DNA from: Oscillospiraceae bacterium
Lineage (GTDB): Bacteria > Bacillota > Clostridia > Oscillospirales > Ruminococcaceae
Reading direction: 5' to 3'
DNA length: 56,724 bases
Assembly: GCA_024404875.1 (NCBI GenBank)
Contig: JAKSPK010000012.1
Span: 1 to 56,724 of the forward strand
The notes beneath the pieces are model-generated. The model did not search any database, was not told where the DNA came from, and saw only the letters and a program-made list of their open reading frames with translations. Of the stretch, positions 24,720 to 32,928 are shown piece after piece. Within the stretch, counting starts at the first letter, position 1, and each line of letters starts with the position of its first letter. Both the position numbers and the translations under genes were made by a program.

Positions 24720-25739
24720 ATGGCTACAGCTGCACAAAGACGGATTAAGTCCGTCAGCTACGCTAAGTACGGCTACATCTTTATCCTGCCGTTCTTTATC
24801 GTATATTGCATTTTCAGTCTTTGGCCGCTGATCCAAACATTCGTTCTGGCATTTAGCGAAAACGGTACCAGAACGCCGGCTATCATCGGACTGGACAACT
24901 TCAAGACGATCCTTGCAACGCCGGCTGAGGGCGATTTCAAGGCGCTCGGTATTCACGAATCCTTCTGGGATGGAATAAAGAACACCGCTATTATCTGGGT
25001 TGGAAACTTTGTTCCGCAGATCGCACTGTCTCTCCTGCTCGCAGTCTGGTTTACGGATCTGCGTGTCAAGATGCCCGGCAAAGGCTTCTTTAAGGTAGTT
25101 ATGTATATGCCGAATATCATCACTGCTGCATCCGTTGCCGGTCTGTTCCTTTCCTTGTTTGGCGATTCGCAGTACAGTGTTATCAACATAATGTTCCGCG
25201 AAGGCGAGGAGCCTTGGAAGATCATTACAAGCTGCTGGGGTTCCCGTATCCTTGTTATGTTCATCCAGGTCTGGATGTGGTTCGGTAATACTATGATCAT
25301 GTTGATGTCTGGTATTCAGGGTATCAATGAATCGCTCTTCGAGGCGGCTGAAATTGATGGCGCGAACTCTCGTCAGACCTTCTGGCGTATTACATTCCCG
25401 CTGCTGAAGACCATCATGGTCTACACACTGCTGACCTCCATGATCGGTGGTCTCCAGATGTTCGATATTCCTTATATGCTCCATACCGGTAATGTTGTCA
25501 ATGACTACATTAAGACCGTTGCAGTCTTTGTTTATGAAATGTTCCACGGAAACTTCGCAAAGCCTTCGTTCGGTTATTCCGGTGCAGCCTCTGTTATTCT
25601 CTTCATCATCACTTCGATCCTCGGCGCACTGGTCTTCTATGTCCAGCGTGATAAGGATGCAATCGAGAAGAAGCGTAAGCAGAAGGAAGCAATTAAGGAA
25701 TGGAAGCGTAAGCAGAAAGGAGGCGGATTCAGCATATGA
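24720..25739 (+). CDS. ABC sugar permease, MalF-like
   Basis: The 339-residue protein has about six transmembrane helices and the EAA loop EAAEIDGANSRQTFWRITFP, the contact site for the ATPase. It is the first of two CUT1 permeases and overlaps the second by ATGA. The C-terminus is a Lys-rich cytoplasmic tail. No ATPase gene is present in the window, so an unlinked MsmK-type ATPase probably serves it, as is known for many Firmicutes CUT1 systems. Confidence 0.94.
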   Translation: MATAAQRRIKSVSYAKYGYIFILPFFIVYCIFSLWPLIQTFVLAFSENGTRTPAIIGLDNFKTILATPAEGDFKALGIHESFWDGIKNTAIIWVGNFVPQIALSLLLAVWFTDLRVKMPGKGFFKVVMYMPNIITAASVAGLFLSLFGDSQYSVINIMFREGEEPWKIITSCWGSRILVMFIQVWMWFGNTMIMLMSGIQGINESLFEAAEIDGANSRQTFWRITFPLLKTIMVYTLLTSMIGGLQMFDIPYMLHTGNVVNDYIKTVAVFVYEMFHGNFAKPSFGYSGAASVILFIITSILGALVFYVQRDKDAIEKKRKQKEAIKEWKRKQKGGGFSI

Positions 25740-26626
25740 GTAAGGTTACATATGCGTCCGATAAGGGCGGCTATCAGGCTCATGTTCTGGTCAAGTCCGC
25801 TGCGATTTATGTTGTTTTGATCGTGCTGACTCTGATCTGCCTCGTGCCGATCTGGATCCTCGTTGTCAACGCAACCCGTATGCACAACGATATTATCGGT
25901 GGTGTTTCACTGATCCCAGGCGCTCATCTCTTTGACAACATGAAGACACTGCGTGAAAATTCGCTTTACAATAACTTTTTCGCGCCGCTTACCGGTATGA
26001 GAAACTCTCTTATCATCGCAGGTCTCTGCTGTGCCCTGACGGTATTCTTTTCCGGTATGACTGCTTACGGTCTTGTTGTTTATGATTTCAAACTCAAGGG
26101 CCCGGCATTCGTCTTCATTCTTGCAGTTATGATGGTTCCGACACAGGTTACTGCTGTTGGTTTCATGAGACTGCTCATTCAGCTCAATTTGCTCGACAGC
26201 TATCTGCCGCTGATCATTCCTTCGATCGCAGCACCTGCTATCGTATTCTTCATGCGCCAATATATGCTGTCCTCCTTCCCGCTGGATATCATTGAGGCTG
26301 CGCGAATTGACGGATCCAACGAGTTCCGTACCTTCGTAACCATTTCCATTCCGATGATGAAGCCGGCTTTCGCTGTTCAGGCGATCTTTGCTTTCATCCA
26401 GAAGTGGAATGACTACTATAACCAGTCCCTCGTCCTTGTCTCTGGTAAGAAAACTCAGCTGACAATGCCGATGATGGTTCAGAAGGTTATTTCGATTGAC
26501 AGAAACGCAGACTACGGTGCAAACTACACCGCAATCTTCCTGTCGATCATCCCTGTTATTGTCATCTATCTGATTCTCTCCAAGTTTATCATCGGTGGCG
26601 TCGCAGCCGGCGGTGTTAAGGAGTAA
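25736..26626 (+). CDS. ABC sugar permease, MalG-like
   Basis: The 296-residue protein has six helices and the EAA loop EAARIDGSNEFRTFVTISIP, with the typical KWNDYYNQSL stretch after it. Its ATG overlaps the stop of the upstream permease by four bases. It completes the transporter encoded from 23111. There is no glycoside hydrolase after it; a terminator follows at 26650. Confidence 0.94.
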   Translation: MSKVTYASDKGGYQAHVLVKSAAIYVVLIVLTLICLVPIWILVVNATRMHNDIIGGVSLIPGAHLFDNMKTLRENSLYNNFFAPLTGMRNSLIIAGLCCALTVFFSGMTAYGLVVYDFKLKGPAFVFILAVMMVPTQVTAVGFMRLLIQLNLLDSYLPLIIPSIAAPAIVFFMRQYMLSSFPLDIIEAARIDGSNEFRTFVTISIPMMKPAFAVQAIFAFIQKWNDYYNQSLVLVSGKKTQLTMPMMVQKVISIDRNADYGANYTAIFLSIIPVIVIYLILSKFIIGGVAAGGVKE

Positions 26627-26649
26627 TCTGACGAGACTGATTACAGATC

Positions 26650-26682
26650 AAAAAGCACAGTGTTTCGGCACTGTGCTTTTTT
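26650..26682 (+). terminator. Terminator of the sugar-transporter operon
   Basis: AAAAGCACAGTG and CACTGTGCTTTT form a 12-bp stem with a TTTCGG loop and a T-run. Confidence 0.92.
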
Positions 26683-26699
26683 CATGAGGAGGTGTAGAT

Positions 26700-27425
26700 T
26701 TGGAGAGATTTGCGGAAGCTATCGCTTCGGCCGAGCGAGATCTTGGATGCAGGGGAATCGGGACACTTGGTGAGAAATCACTGCATCTGACATTGAAATA
26801 TTATTTTGCGCCGGATGCAGAATCACATGAGCGGGCTGTTGGCGGATATATAGCCGATGCAGTCACCGACGACGGAATCTATGAGATCCAGACGAGAGGG
26901 CTCAGCCGCCTGAAGCCTAAGCTCGATGCATTTCTTCCAATTTGCCCGGTGACAGTCGTGCATCCTGTTGTGACAGAGAAGTATTTGTGCAGCGTAAATG
27001 CAAATGGCGAGCTGATAGGTCGGCGCAGATCTCCAAAACATGAATCCCCCTACACTGCAATGCGCGAGATCTATACACTGCGTGATTACATTGGTTGTAC
27101 GGGATTTCGCATATGTCTCTGTATGGTTTCGCTCAATGAATATGTGATAAAGGAACGCTCAAAGCGAACGAAGCTTGATCGAGTTCCGACTTCACTGCAA
27201 GGAATCATTATGCTGGAAGAACTGGACGACTATTCAGAATTGCTGCCGGATTCAGTTGGCGAACAGTTTACTGTTCCTGACATTGCGGCCACAGTTCATG
27301 CTTCAGAGATACAGTCGCGGATATTCGTCAATTTGCTGGCACGGCTAGGAATTCTGGAGGAAATCGGGAGATTCGGTCGATATAAGATATGGCAGCGAAC
27401 TGTCTCCAACGCCATCCGGGGTTGA
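26700..27425 (+). CDS. DUF protein with a PD-(D/E)XK-like motif, possibly truncated at the dpaA junction
   Basis: The 241-residue protein contains DGIYEIQTRGLSRLKPKLDAFLP and VTVVHPVVTEKYL. The D...EIQT pattern followed by a helix and HPV strand recalls a conserved Firmicutes DUF family with a restriction-endonuclease-like core. A helical, winged-helix-like C-terminus follows. The start is TTG 26700, decided by GAGGAGGT seven bases upstream; no ATG fits. The last codon and the stop (GGT-TGA) use dpaA bases after the insertion edge, so the original C-terminus may have been lost. Its function is unknown; nuclease activity is only suggested. Confidence 0.75.
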   Translation: MERFAEAIASAERDLGCRGIGTLGEKSLHLTLKYYFAPDAESHERAVGGYIADAVTDDGIYEIQTRGLSRLKPKLDAFLPICPVTVVHPVVTEKYLCSVNANGELIGRRRSPKHESPYTAMREIYTLRDYIGCTGFRICLCMVSLNEYVIKERSKRTKLDRVPTSLQGIIMLEELDDYSELLPDSVGEQFTVPDIAATVHASEIQSRIFVNLLARLGILEEIGRFGRYKIWQRTVSNAIRG

Positions 27426-27570
27426 TTTTGAAGCTGCTTCCGCCAGCGGCGTGCAAGTGATCTGGGCTCTGTCACTTCCGGGAAAAACGGCACCGGTCTC
27501 GGCAGGCGAGATCGTTGCACAGACTGTTCGTGAAATCTTCGATGCGGAAGGAGGCAACAGCAATGGCTGA
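27421..27570 (+). pseudogene. dpaA: C-terminal fragment of dipicolinate synthase subunit A
   Basis: The frame codes VDFEAASASGVQVIWALSLP, then GKTAPVSAGEIVAQTVREIF, the conserved C-terminus of DpaA. It ends at TGA 27568-27570, overlapping the dpaB ATG as is normal for the dpaA-dpaB pair. There is no start signal. With 21060-21234 it reconstructs the second half of DpaA. Confidence 0.85.
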
Positions 27571-28156
27571 TCTTCATGGGATTCGGCTGGGGTTTGCGGT
27601 CTGCGGATCTTTCTGTAATGTCGCGAATGCTTTGCAGGCAGCACAGGCATGCGTGCGGGGCGGCGCAGAGCTTCTTCCGATCGTCTCGGAGCATTTTGCG
27701 TCAATGAAAACACGGTTCGGCGCGCCGGAGGCATTTCTGGAGCCGCTGACAGTGCTTGGCGGCGGCCGTATGATTCGCACGATTCAGGATGCAGAACCGA
27801 TCGGCCCCAAATCCTTGACTGATGCTCTGACAGTTTGTCCCTGCACAGGCAATCTGATTGCGAAGCTCGCCGCTGGTATCACGGACAATACAGTGACAAT
27901 GGCGGTCAAGTCACATCTGCGCGGCGGAAAGCCGGTGATCCTTTGCATCTCGACGAATGACGGTCTTGCTGCGTCAGCGAGGAATCTGGGTGATCTGCTC
28001 AATCGTCGGAACTATTTTTTTGTGCCGTTCCGGCAGGATGATCCGCGCCGGAAGCCTGCGTCGCTTATCGCGGATTATGCGCAGCTTCCGGAGACAGTCG
28101 CGGCAGCGGTGAAGGGAATACAGTTGCAGCCGATTCTCCTCGCTCCTGACATGTAA
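27563..28156 (+). CDS. dpaB: Dipicolinate synthase subunit B (flavoprotein)
   Basis: DpaB works with DpaA to make dipicolinic acid, the spore-core solute, from a dihydrodipicolinate-pathway intermediate. The 197-residue protein has the flavoprotein-fold start LGFAVCGSFCNV, the central TRFG, CPCTGNLIAKLAAGITDNTV and MAVKSHLRGGKPVI motifs expected of SpoVFB. ATG 27563 follows AAGGAGG. Length and motifs are intact although its partner dpaA is broken. It may be decaying, still useful with another DpaA, or expressed from an upstream cargo transcript. Confidence 0.92.
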   Translation: MADLHGIRLGFAVCGSFCNVANALQAAQACVRGGAELLPIVSEHFASMKTRFGAPEAFLEPLTVLGGGRMIRTIQDAEPIGPKSLTDALTVCPCTGNLIAKLAAGITDNTVTMAVKSHLRGGKPVILCISTNDGLAASARNLGDLLNRRNYFFVPFRQDDPRRKPASLIADYAQLPETVAAAVKGIQLQPILLAPDM

Positions 28157-28277
28157 GTTCTGGATAGAGCGAAATTGCCCGATGGATCGACTGCTGATTC
28201 CCTTCGGGTACATTTTGCAGAGCATATCAGTTTCGTTGCTGTTACTGCGTTGTCATTGCGCGATGTTTCACGATGAA

Positions 28278-28314
28278 AAACCGCAGCACCCTTATTTTGG
28301 AGTGCTGCGGTTTT
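28278..28314. terminator. Bidirectional terminator between dpaB and cysK
   Basis: AACCGCAGCAC and GTGCTGCGGTT form an 11-bp stem with A- and T-tracts on both sides. Confidence 0.9.
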
Positions 28315-28336
28315 ATTGTGTGCTTGGATGTGCGGA

Positions 28337-29263
28337 TCACTCAAACATCGGTGTGGAGAGATAACGTTCGCCGGTATCTGGGAGCAGAGCAACGATTGTC
28401 TTGCCCTTGTTCTCCGGACGCTTTGCAAGCTGGATCGCAGCCCAGACCGCTGCGCCGGATGAGATGCCGACCAGAACGCCTTCCTTCCGCGCAATGTTTC
28501 TGCCGGTCTCGTATGCGTTTTCATTCGAGACAGTAATGACCTCATCGTAGATCTCGGTATTCAATGTATCCGGTACAAAGCCTGCGCCGATGCCCTGAAT
28601 GCCGTGCTTGCCTGCAGTGCCCTTAGAGAGTACAGGCGATCCTTCCGGCTCAACTGCAACGACCTTGACATTCGGATTCTGCGATTTCAGATATGCACCC
28701 GTGCCGCTGACCGTGCCGCCTGTGCCGACGCCTGCGACAAAGATATCGACCTTGCCTTCGGTATCGTTCCAGATCTCAACACCGGTCGTTGCCTGATGAA
28801 CAGCAGGGTTTGCGGGGTTTGTGAACTGCGAGGGGATGAAGCTGTCCGGAATATCCTTTGCGAGCTCTTCTGCCTTTGCGATTGCGCCTTTCATGCCCTT
28901 GGAACCCTCAGTCAGTACCAGCTCGGCGCCGTAGGCCTTCATCAGATTTCGGCGTTCAATGCTCATGGTCTCCGGCATTGCGATGATCAGACGGTAGCCG
29001 CGTGCTGCTGCAACGGATGCGAGGCCGATACCGGTATTTCCGGAGGTGGGCTCGATGATGACGCTGCCGGGCTTCAGCAGTCCTTTTGCTTCTGCATCGT
29101 CGATCATGGCTTTTGCAATTCTGTCCTTGACAGAGCCCGCCGGGTTGAAATATTCCAGTTTGGCAAGCAGTGTCGCTTCGAGACCGTTTGCGGTTTCGGT
29201 GTTCTTCAGCTCCAGCAGCGGGGTGCCGCCGATCAGGTCGGTGATTTTCTCATAAATAGGCAT
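28337..29263 (-). CDS. cysK: Cysteine synthase A (O-acetylserine sulfhydrylase)
   Basis: CysK makes cysteine from O-acetylserine and sulfide with PLP. The 308-residue protein has the PLP lysine in [11 protein letters not shown], the substrate loop [12 protein letters not shown], the phosphate-binding [12 protein letters not shown] and the C-terminal [14 protein letters not shown] 29263 follows AAAGGAG; an in-frame ATG at 29353 would start inside an upstream leader ORF and lacks a ribosome site. The gene has a consensus promoter about 160 bases upstream and a leader encoding adjacent cysteine codons. It is monocistronic before the shared terminator. Confidence 0.96.
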   Translation of the reverse strand: MPIYEKITDLIGGTPLLELKNTETANGLEATLLAKLEYFNPAGSVKDRIAKAMIDDAEAKGLLKPGSVIIEPTSGNTGIGLASVAAARGYRLIIAMPETMSIERRNLMKAYGAELVLTEGSKGMKGAIAKAEELAKDIPDSFIPSQFTNPANPAVHQATTGVEIWNDTEGKVDIFVAGVGTGGTVSGTGAYLKSQNPNVKVVAVEPEGSPVLSKGTAGKHGIQGIGAGFVPDTLNTEIYDEVITVSNENAYETGRNIARKEGVLVGISSGAAVWAAIQLAKRPENKGKTIVALLPDTGERYLSTPMFE

Positions 29264-29328
29264 AGTAATGATCTCCTTTTCATATTGAATTAAGTTGCTT
29301 TCGGTTGGGGTAGATTCGGTATAATCAT

Positions 29329-29346
29329 GCGGAATTGTCATTCCGC
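29329..29346 (-). promoter_or_regulatory. Hairpin overlapping the end of the cysteine leader ORF
   Basis: On the minus strand GCGGAAT, loop GACA and ATTCCGC form a perfect 7-bp stem. It begins directly after the TGT-TGC codons and covers the stop codon, so a ribosome stalled on cysteine codons would cover or free it. No U-run follows, so it is not a simple terminator. Confidence 0.6.
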
Positions 29347-29367
29347 GCAACATCTTTTCTGCATCAT
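29338..29367 (-). CDS. Putative cysteine leader peptide MMQKRCCAE
   Basis: Within the cysK leader TGGAGGC (29371-29377) precedes two ATG codons (29367 and 29364), opening a frame of nine residues with two adjacent cysteine codons, TGT-TGC, and a TGA at 29338-29340. It lies between the cysK promoter and its start and in front of a perfect hairpin. The arrangement matches ribosome-mediated control of amino-acid genes, with cysteine supply as the signal. Translation has not been shown. Confidence 0.6.
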   Translation of the reverse strand: MMQKRCCAE

Positions 29368-29420
29368 ATCGCCTCCATCAATACACTCATAACCTATCTG
29401 CATGATATGCTTACAGTGAT

Positions 29421-29449
29421 ATTATAGCAGATTAAGTCTGATTTGTCAA
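29421..29449 (-). promoter_or_regulatory. cysK promoter
   Basis: TTGACA (29444-29449) and TATAAT (29421-29426) on the minus strand have a 17-base spacer, a perfect consensus. The leader is about 150 nt. Confidence 0.9.
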
Positions 29450-29534
29450 GGGGTTTGGAAAAAATGTTTTTCAGATTTCGATGAAACCGGATTGGTTTTG
29501 AGCGATTGGCGGCAGTTTTTCACCATATTAGGCG

Positions 29535-29563
29535 TTGAAAAATAGGGATAAATGTGCTATACT
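29535..29563 (+). promoter_or_regulatory. Promoter of the acetyltransferase gene
   Basis: TTGAAA (29535-29540) and TATACT (29558-29563) have a 17-base spacer. Confidence 0.65.
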
Positions 29564-29592
29564 ATAATCAACATATGAAGAAGGGGGAATGT

Positions 29593-30213
29593 ATGATGAT
29601 ACATGCCAAATCTGATGAACCGGTAATGAATGAGGAAATAACTGCTTCGTCCGTCCAGCTTGTCTACGGTCCGCCGGTAATGAAGGGTGAATCGATTGCT
29701 TTTATGCCCTTTGGGATGATGAATACCGCGCGAATCCGTGAATACACGGAGAACGACCTGCCGGAAATGATCGCGATATGGAATGCGGTGGTCGCAGCGG
29801 GCAATGCGTTTCCGCAGGAGGAGATGCTCACTGCAGAGGAAGGTGCTGCATTTTTTGCGCAGCAGATATATTGTGGTGTGGCCGAGCTGGATGGCAAGAT
29901 TTGCGGGCTCTATATCCTGCATCCGAACAATGTCGGACGTTGCGGACATATTGCCAATGCGAGCTACGCCGTGCATGAAGATTTTCGCGGGCAGAGTATA
30001 GGCAGACAACTCGTTCAGGACTGCATCGAACGGGGACGGCAGTACGGCTTCCGTATCCTGCAATTCAATGCAGTTGTTGAAAGCAATACGGCAGCACGGA
30101 TGCTCTATGAGAAGCTTGGATTTGTGCAGCTTGGTACGATTCCAGAGGGATTCCGTATGCTGGACGGCAGCTATGTGAATATTTGTCCGTATTATCTGTC
30201 GCTGACGGAGTGA
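29593..30213 (+). CDS. GNAT-family N-acetyltransferase
   Basis: The 206-residue protein has a GNAT domain from about residue 40 (ARIREYTENDLPEMIAIWNAV), with the acetyl-CoA motif in DFRGQSIGRQLVQDC and the ending FRMLDGSYVNICPYYL common in RimI/phosphinothricin-type members. The first 35 residues are an extension. ATG 29593 is preceded by AAGGGGGAAT. The substrate is unknown. Confidence 0.9.
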   Translation: MMIHAKSDEPVMNEEITASSVQLVYGPPVMKGESIAFMPFGMMNTARIREYTENDLPEMIAIWNAVVAAGNAFPQEEMLTAEEGAAFFAQQIYCGVAELDGKICGLYILHPNNVGRCGHIANASYAVHEDFRGQSIGRQLVQDCIERGRQYGFRILQFNAVVESNTAARMLYEKLGFVQLGTIPEGFRMLDGSYVNICPYYLSLTE

Positions 30214-30217
30214 ACTG

Positions 30218-31606
30218 ATGAAAAGCTGCATTCTTCTGGCGGCACTTTGTCTGCTGCTGACAGCCTGTGCAAACCTATCCTCAGCAGAATCATCCCGCAG
30301 TACGGAGAATCTGACACCGCGGCAAATGGAGATCCTCGCGGCACAGGATCTGCCGGAGGACTACGCTCAGCTTACACCGAAGCAGCAGAATACCATAACG
30401 CGTATAGAAGCACTGCTCACGGAGCTGGAGGATAAATACGGCGAAGAATTTGTCTATGTGAAATATGTTCCTGCCGAGCTGATGCAGGGCGAGGAGCTGA
30501 TCTGCTATGCGAAAAGCACCGGCAGAGGCGGCGGAAAATATCTCGTGACGGCGAAAATGCGGGACGGGAAGCTCAGCGATAACTATGCGGATTTCTCGGT
30601 CGTGGATATGGCAGAGGATATGATCCGCGAAAAGCTCGATAAGCTGATCGGCGCGGAGAATTATTATCTGCACATTTCGCCGATCTATTGCGGGATCGAA
30701 CGCGCAGAGGTCACAGAGGGCGATTTTCAGTTTCAGCTCGGACTGGAAAACATGATCTGGATGCAGACCGGCGAGGAACACTATAATTATAAGCGCATCG
30801 ACAAAATCGTGCGGGAATATGCACGGTTCACATTCGATCACGGCATTACGGCGATGCAGCGCTTTGAGGTGTTTTCGGCGCTGCCGGAGGACGAGCCGGC
30901 GGTCTGGAATCACGATGCATATGAGCGCTTCTACGATGCGCCGGAGGATCTCGGCTATTATACCTTCAACTGGCTGGCGCACGGCCGCACAAAGGACAAT
31001 GTAACAGTCGCGCCGGACATCTATATCAAAGAGGGTGTGCGGAGAAGTATCTGGGAAAAGGAATATCTCACGGCGGAAGAATTCATGTCCGGTGAGGCAC
31101 AGCCGCGGCTCGTGCCGTTCGCGCTGGAAAATGTGACATATCACGGCGAGACAGCCTTTGACCGCGTGTTCGTTGACCGGACGACCGGCGATTCCTATAC
31201 ATTTCAGGAAACTGCACACAAAGGATATCTGCGGTTTCCTGCGATCAGCCGCATGGCTGCGCTGGCGGGCTGGAAATTTTACACGAACCGGAAGGATTCG
31301 TTCAGCTGGCGGAAGGACGGCCGGAGAATCGGCTTCCGTGTCGAGCAGGTTCCGTTCACGGACAGCTTTAATCCGCATGATCTGGTTTATGCTTATAAGC
31401 TGCATTTGGAGATAGACGGTGAGCCGGCGGACGACCGGCTGGACGGCTTTGGCGAATTCATACTGGCCGACCGCAAGCCGCAGCTTGACCGCGACGGCTA
31501 TGAGCTGCAACTGAATCTCACGGAAAAGGATGTGGAAACGCTGTTCGGTCTGCGGCTGATCCCGGATCAGGAACACTGGACGGGCGAGCTGACCGATGCC
31601 GGATAA
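30218..31606 (+). CDS. Lipoprotein of unknown function, 462 aa
   Basis: A lipoprotein signal with acceptor C17 (LLLTAC) is followed by a large mixed domain containing several Asp/Tyr/Phe-rich stretches. I recognise no family. Its start lies four bases after the acetyltransferase stop and its end lies just before miaA, so it belongs to the same transcription unit. It is probably attached to the outer face of the membrane. Confidence 0.85.
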   Translation: MKSCILLAALCLLLTACANLSSAESSRSTENLTPRQMEILAAQDLPEDYAQLTPKQQNTITRIEALLTELEDKYGEEFVYVKYVPAELMQGEELICYAKSTGRGGGKYLVTAKMRDGKLSDNYADFSVVDMAEDMIREKLDKLIGAENYYLHISPIYCGIERAEVTEGDFQFQLGLENMIWMQTGEEHYNYKRIDKIVREYARFTFDHGITAMQRFEVFSALPEDEPAVWNHDAYERFYDAPEDLGYYTFNWLAHGRTKDNVTVAPDIYIKEGVRRSIWEKEYLTAEEFMSGEAQPRLVPFALENVTYHGETAFDRVFVDRTTGDSYTFQETAHKGYLRFPAISRMAALAGWKFYTNRKDSFSWRKDGRRIGFRVEQVPFTDSFNPHDLVYAYKLHLEIDGEPADDRLDGFGEFILADRKPQLDRDGYELQLNLTEKDVETLFGLRLIPDQEHWTGELTDAG

Positions 31607-31616
31607 GGAGGGAAAT

Positions 31617-32570
31617 ATGGCAGAGCATTCAAAGCCGCCGGTGATTGCGGTCGTCGGAGCAACGGCCTCTGGCAAGACGGCACTTGGCGTTGAGATCGCA
31701 GAAGCCTATCACGGTGAGGTGATCTCGGCGGATTCCATGCAAATTTATGAGGGATTGGACATTGCAACAGCAAAGCCGACTGCGGAGGAAATGCGCGGCA
31801 TTCCGCATCATCTGATTTCGGTGCTTCCGCCGGATGCGCCCTGCTCGGTTGCGGATTATGTAGAAATGGCGCGTGTGAAGATCGCGGAGATTCACGCAAG
31901 GGGCAGGCTGCCGGTCATTGTCGGCGGAACGGGGCTTTATGTCGATTCGCTGCTCGATAACATTCAGTTTCCGGATATCCCGGCAGACGATGCGCTGCGC
32001 GAGAAGCTCAATGCAGAAGCGCGGGAGCGCGGCAACGCGGCTATGCGCGAAAAGCTGATGCAGTGCGATCCGGAAACGGCGGAGCATCTGCATGAGAACA
32101 ATCTGCGGCGTATCATCCGCGCGCTGGAAGTCTGGGAGCTGACCGGCATTACGCTCTCTGAGCACGCGCGCCGGAGCAGAGCAGTGCCGCCGCCGTGGGA
32201 GATTCTGCGCATCGGTATCGGCTTTGAGGACCGCGAAAGACAGTATGCACGCATCCGGGAAAGAGTCGATCAGATGGTGCAGCAGGGGCTTTTGGATGAG
32301 GTCTCGGAGGAATATCATTCGGGCAGACGGCGCGCAACTGCCGGAATGGCGATTGGTTACAAAGAGCTGCTTCCTTGGCTTCGCGGAGAGGAGGAAATGG
32401 CCGCAGGAATCGACCGAATCAAGCAGGAAACCTGTCGCTTCGCCAAACGGCAGGGAACATGGTTTCGTCGAAATGCGGACATAAATTGGATCATGCGTGA
32501 TTCGGTTTGTGCAAATTGTGGAATTTTCAATTATGCGGCTTTTACTATTTCAAAATGGGGCTGTTTGTGA
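31617..32570 (+). CDS. miaA: tRNA dimethylallyltransferase MiaA
   Basis: MiaA transfers a dimethylallyl group to A37 of tRNAs that read UNN codons. The 317-residue protein has the P-loop VVGATASGKTALG, the SADSMQIYEGLDIATAKPT motif, PVIVGGTGLYVDSL, RRIIRALEVWELTG and the C-terminal RFAKRQGTWFRR. ATG 31617 is chosen because AAGGAGGG lies just before it. The last 20 residues after the normal end form a hydrophobic extension. The miaA-hfq order is widely conserved. Confidence 0.96.
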   Translation: MAEHSKPPVIAVVGATASGKTALGVEIAEAYHGEVISADSMQIYEGLDIATAKPTAEEMRGIPHHLISVLPPDAPCSVADYVEMARVKIAEIHARGRLPVIVGGTGLYVDSLLDNIQFPDIPADDALREKLNAEARERGNAAMREKLMQCDPETAEHLHENNLRRIIRALEVWELTGITLSEHARRSRAVPPPWEILRIGIGFEDRERQYARIRERVDQMVQQGLLDEVSEEYHSGRRRATAGMAIGYKELLPWLRGEEEMAAGIDRIKQETCRFAKRQGTWFRRNADINWIMRDSVCANCGIFNYAAFTISKWGCL

Positions 32571-32576
32571 TATAAT
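32548..32576 (+). promoter_or_regulatory. hfq promoter
   Basis: A perfect TATAAT (32571-32576) with an extended TG and a weak -35 (TTTCAA, 32548-32553) overlaps the end of miaA, giving hfq a separate start. Confidence 0.6.
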
Positions 32577-32672
32577 ATATTGTGTGTAGTTATCGAAGGG
32601 ATGAAGTATCCCCCTTTGACTGTACACCGCAGATATATATGTGCGATCAAAAAAGAAATGAGGCAAGTTATT

Positions 32673-32924
32673 ATGACCAACAAGGGACTCAATTTACAGG
32701 ATGTCTTTCTCAACCAGGCACGCAAGGAACGCCTTCCGCTGACGATTTTTCTGACGAACGGCTATCAGTTCAAGGGCATTATCCGCGGCTTCGATTCGTT
32801 CATCGTGATCCTCGAAACAGACGGCAGACAGCAGCTTGTCTATAAGCACGCGATCTCCACGATTGTTCCGGCAAGACCGATTTCCATTCTCGACGCGATG
32901 GAACAGCGGGAGGATGCAGAGTAA
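32673..32924 (+). CDS. hfq: RNA chaperone Hfq
   Basis: The 83-residue protein has the Sm1 motif [21 protein letters not shown] and the Sm2 YKHAIST, with [10 protein letters not shown] before them. Hfq forms a hexameric ring that binds small RNAs and mRNA tails. ATG 32673 is chosen because the residues before it are not conserved. It lies after miaA, four bases before an HlyD-like gene. A candidate small RNA with C-rich seeds is encoded at 48987-49089 in the same window. Confidence 0.96.
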   Translation: MTNKGLNLQDVFLNQARKERLPLTIFLTNGYQFKGIIRGFDSFIVILETDGRQQLVYKHAISTIVPARPISILDAMEQREDAE

Positions 32925-32928
32925 CTAG

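Larger units (their letters stand above)
21235..27421. mobile_element. 6,187-bp block inserted into dpaA
   Basis: Joining 21234 to 27422 restores an uninterrupted DpaA reading frame (GG-VDFEAASASG). CGGGG occurs at both edges (21230-21234 and 27417-27421), as a 5-bp target duplication would. The cargo is a ComEA-like gene, a small minus-strand gene, a CUT1 sugar-binding protein with two permeases and a DUF protein whose stop codon comes from dpaA sequence. No transposase, integrase or recombinase is seen inside, so the mechanism is unknown. The transporter genes use GCT/AAG/ATC-rich codons, unlike the neighbours. Confidence 0.6.

Noticed and set aside
30290-31675. A 461-codon minus-strand frame opposite the lipoprotein gene
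   Set aside because: The plus-strand gene has a proper lipobox and operon position; the mirror has no ribosome site and resembles no family.
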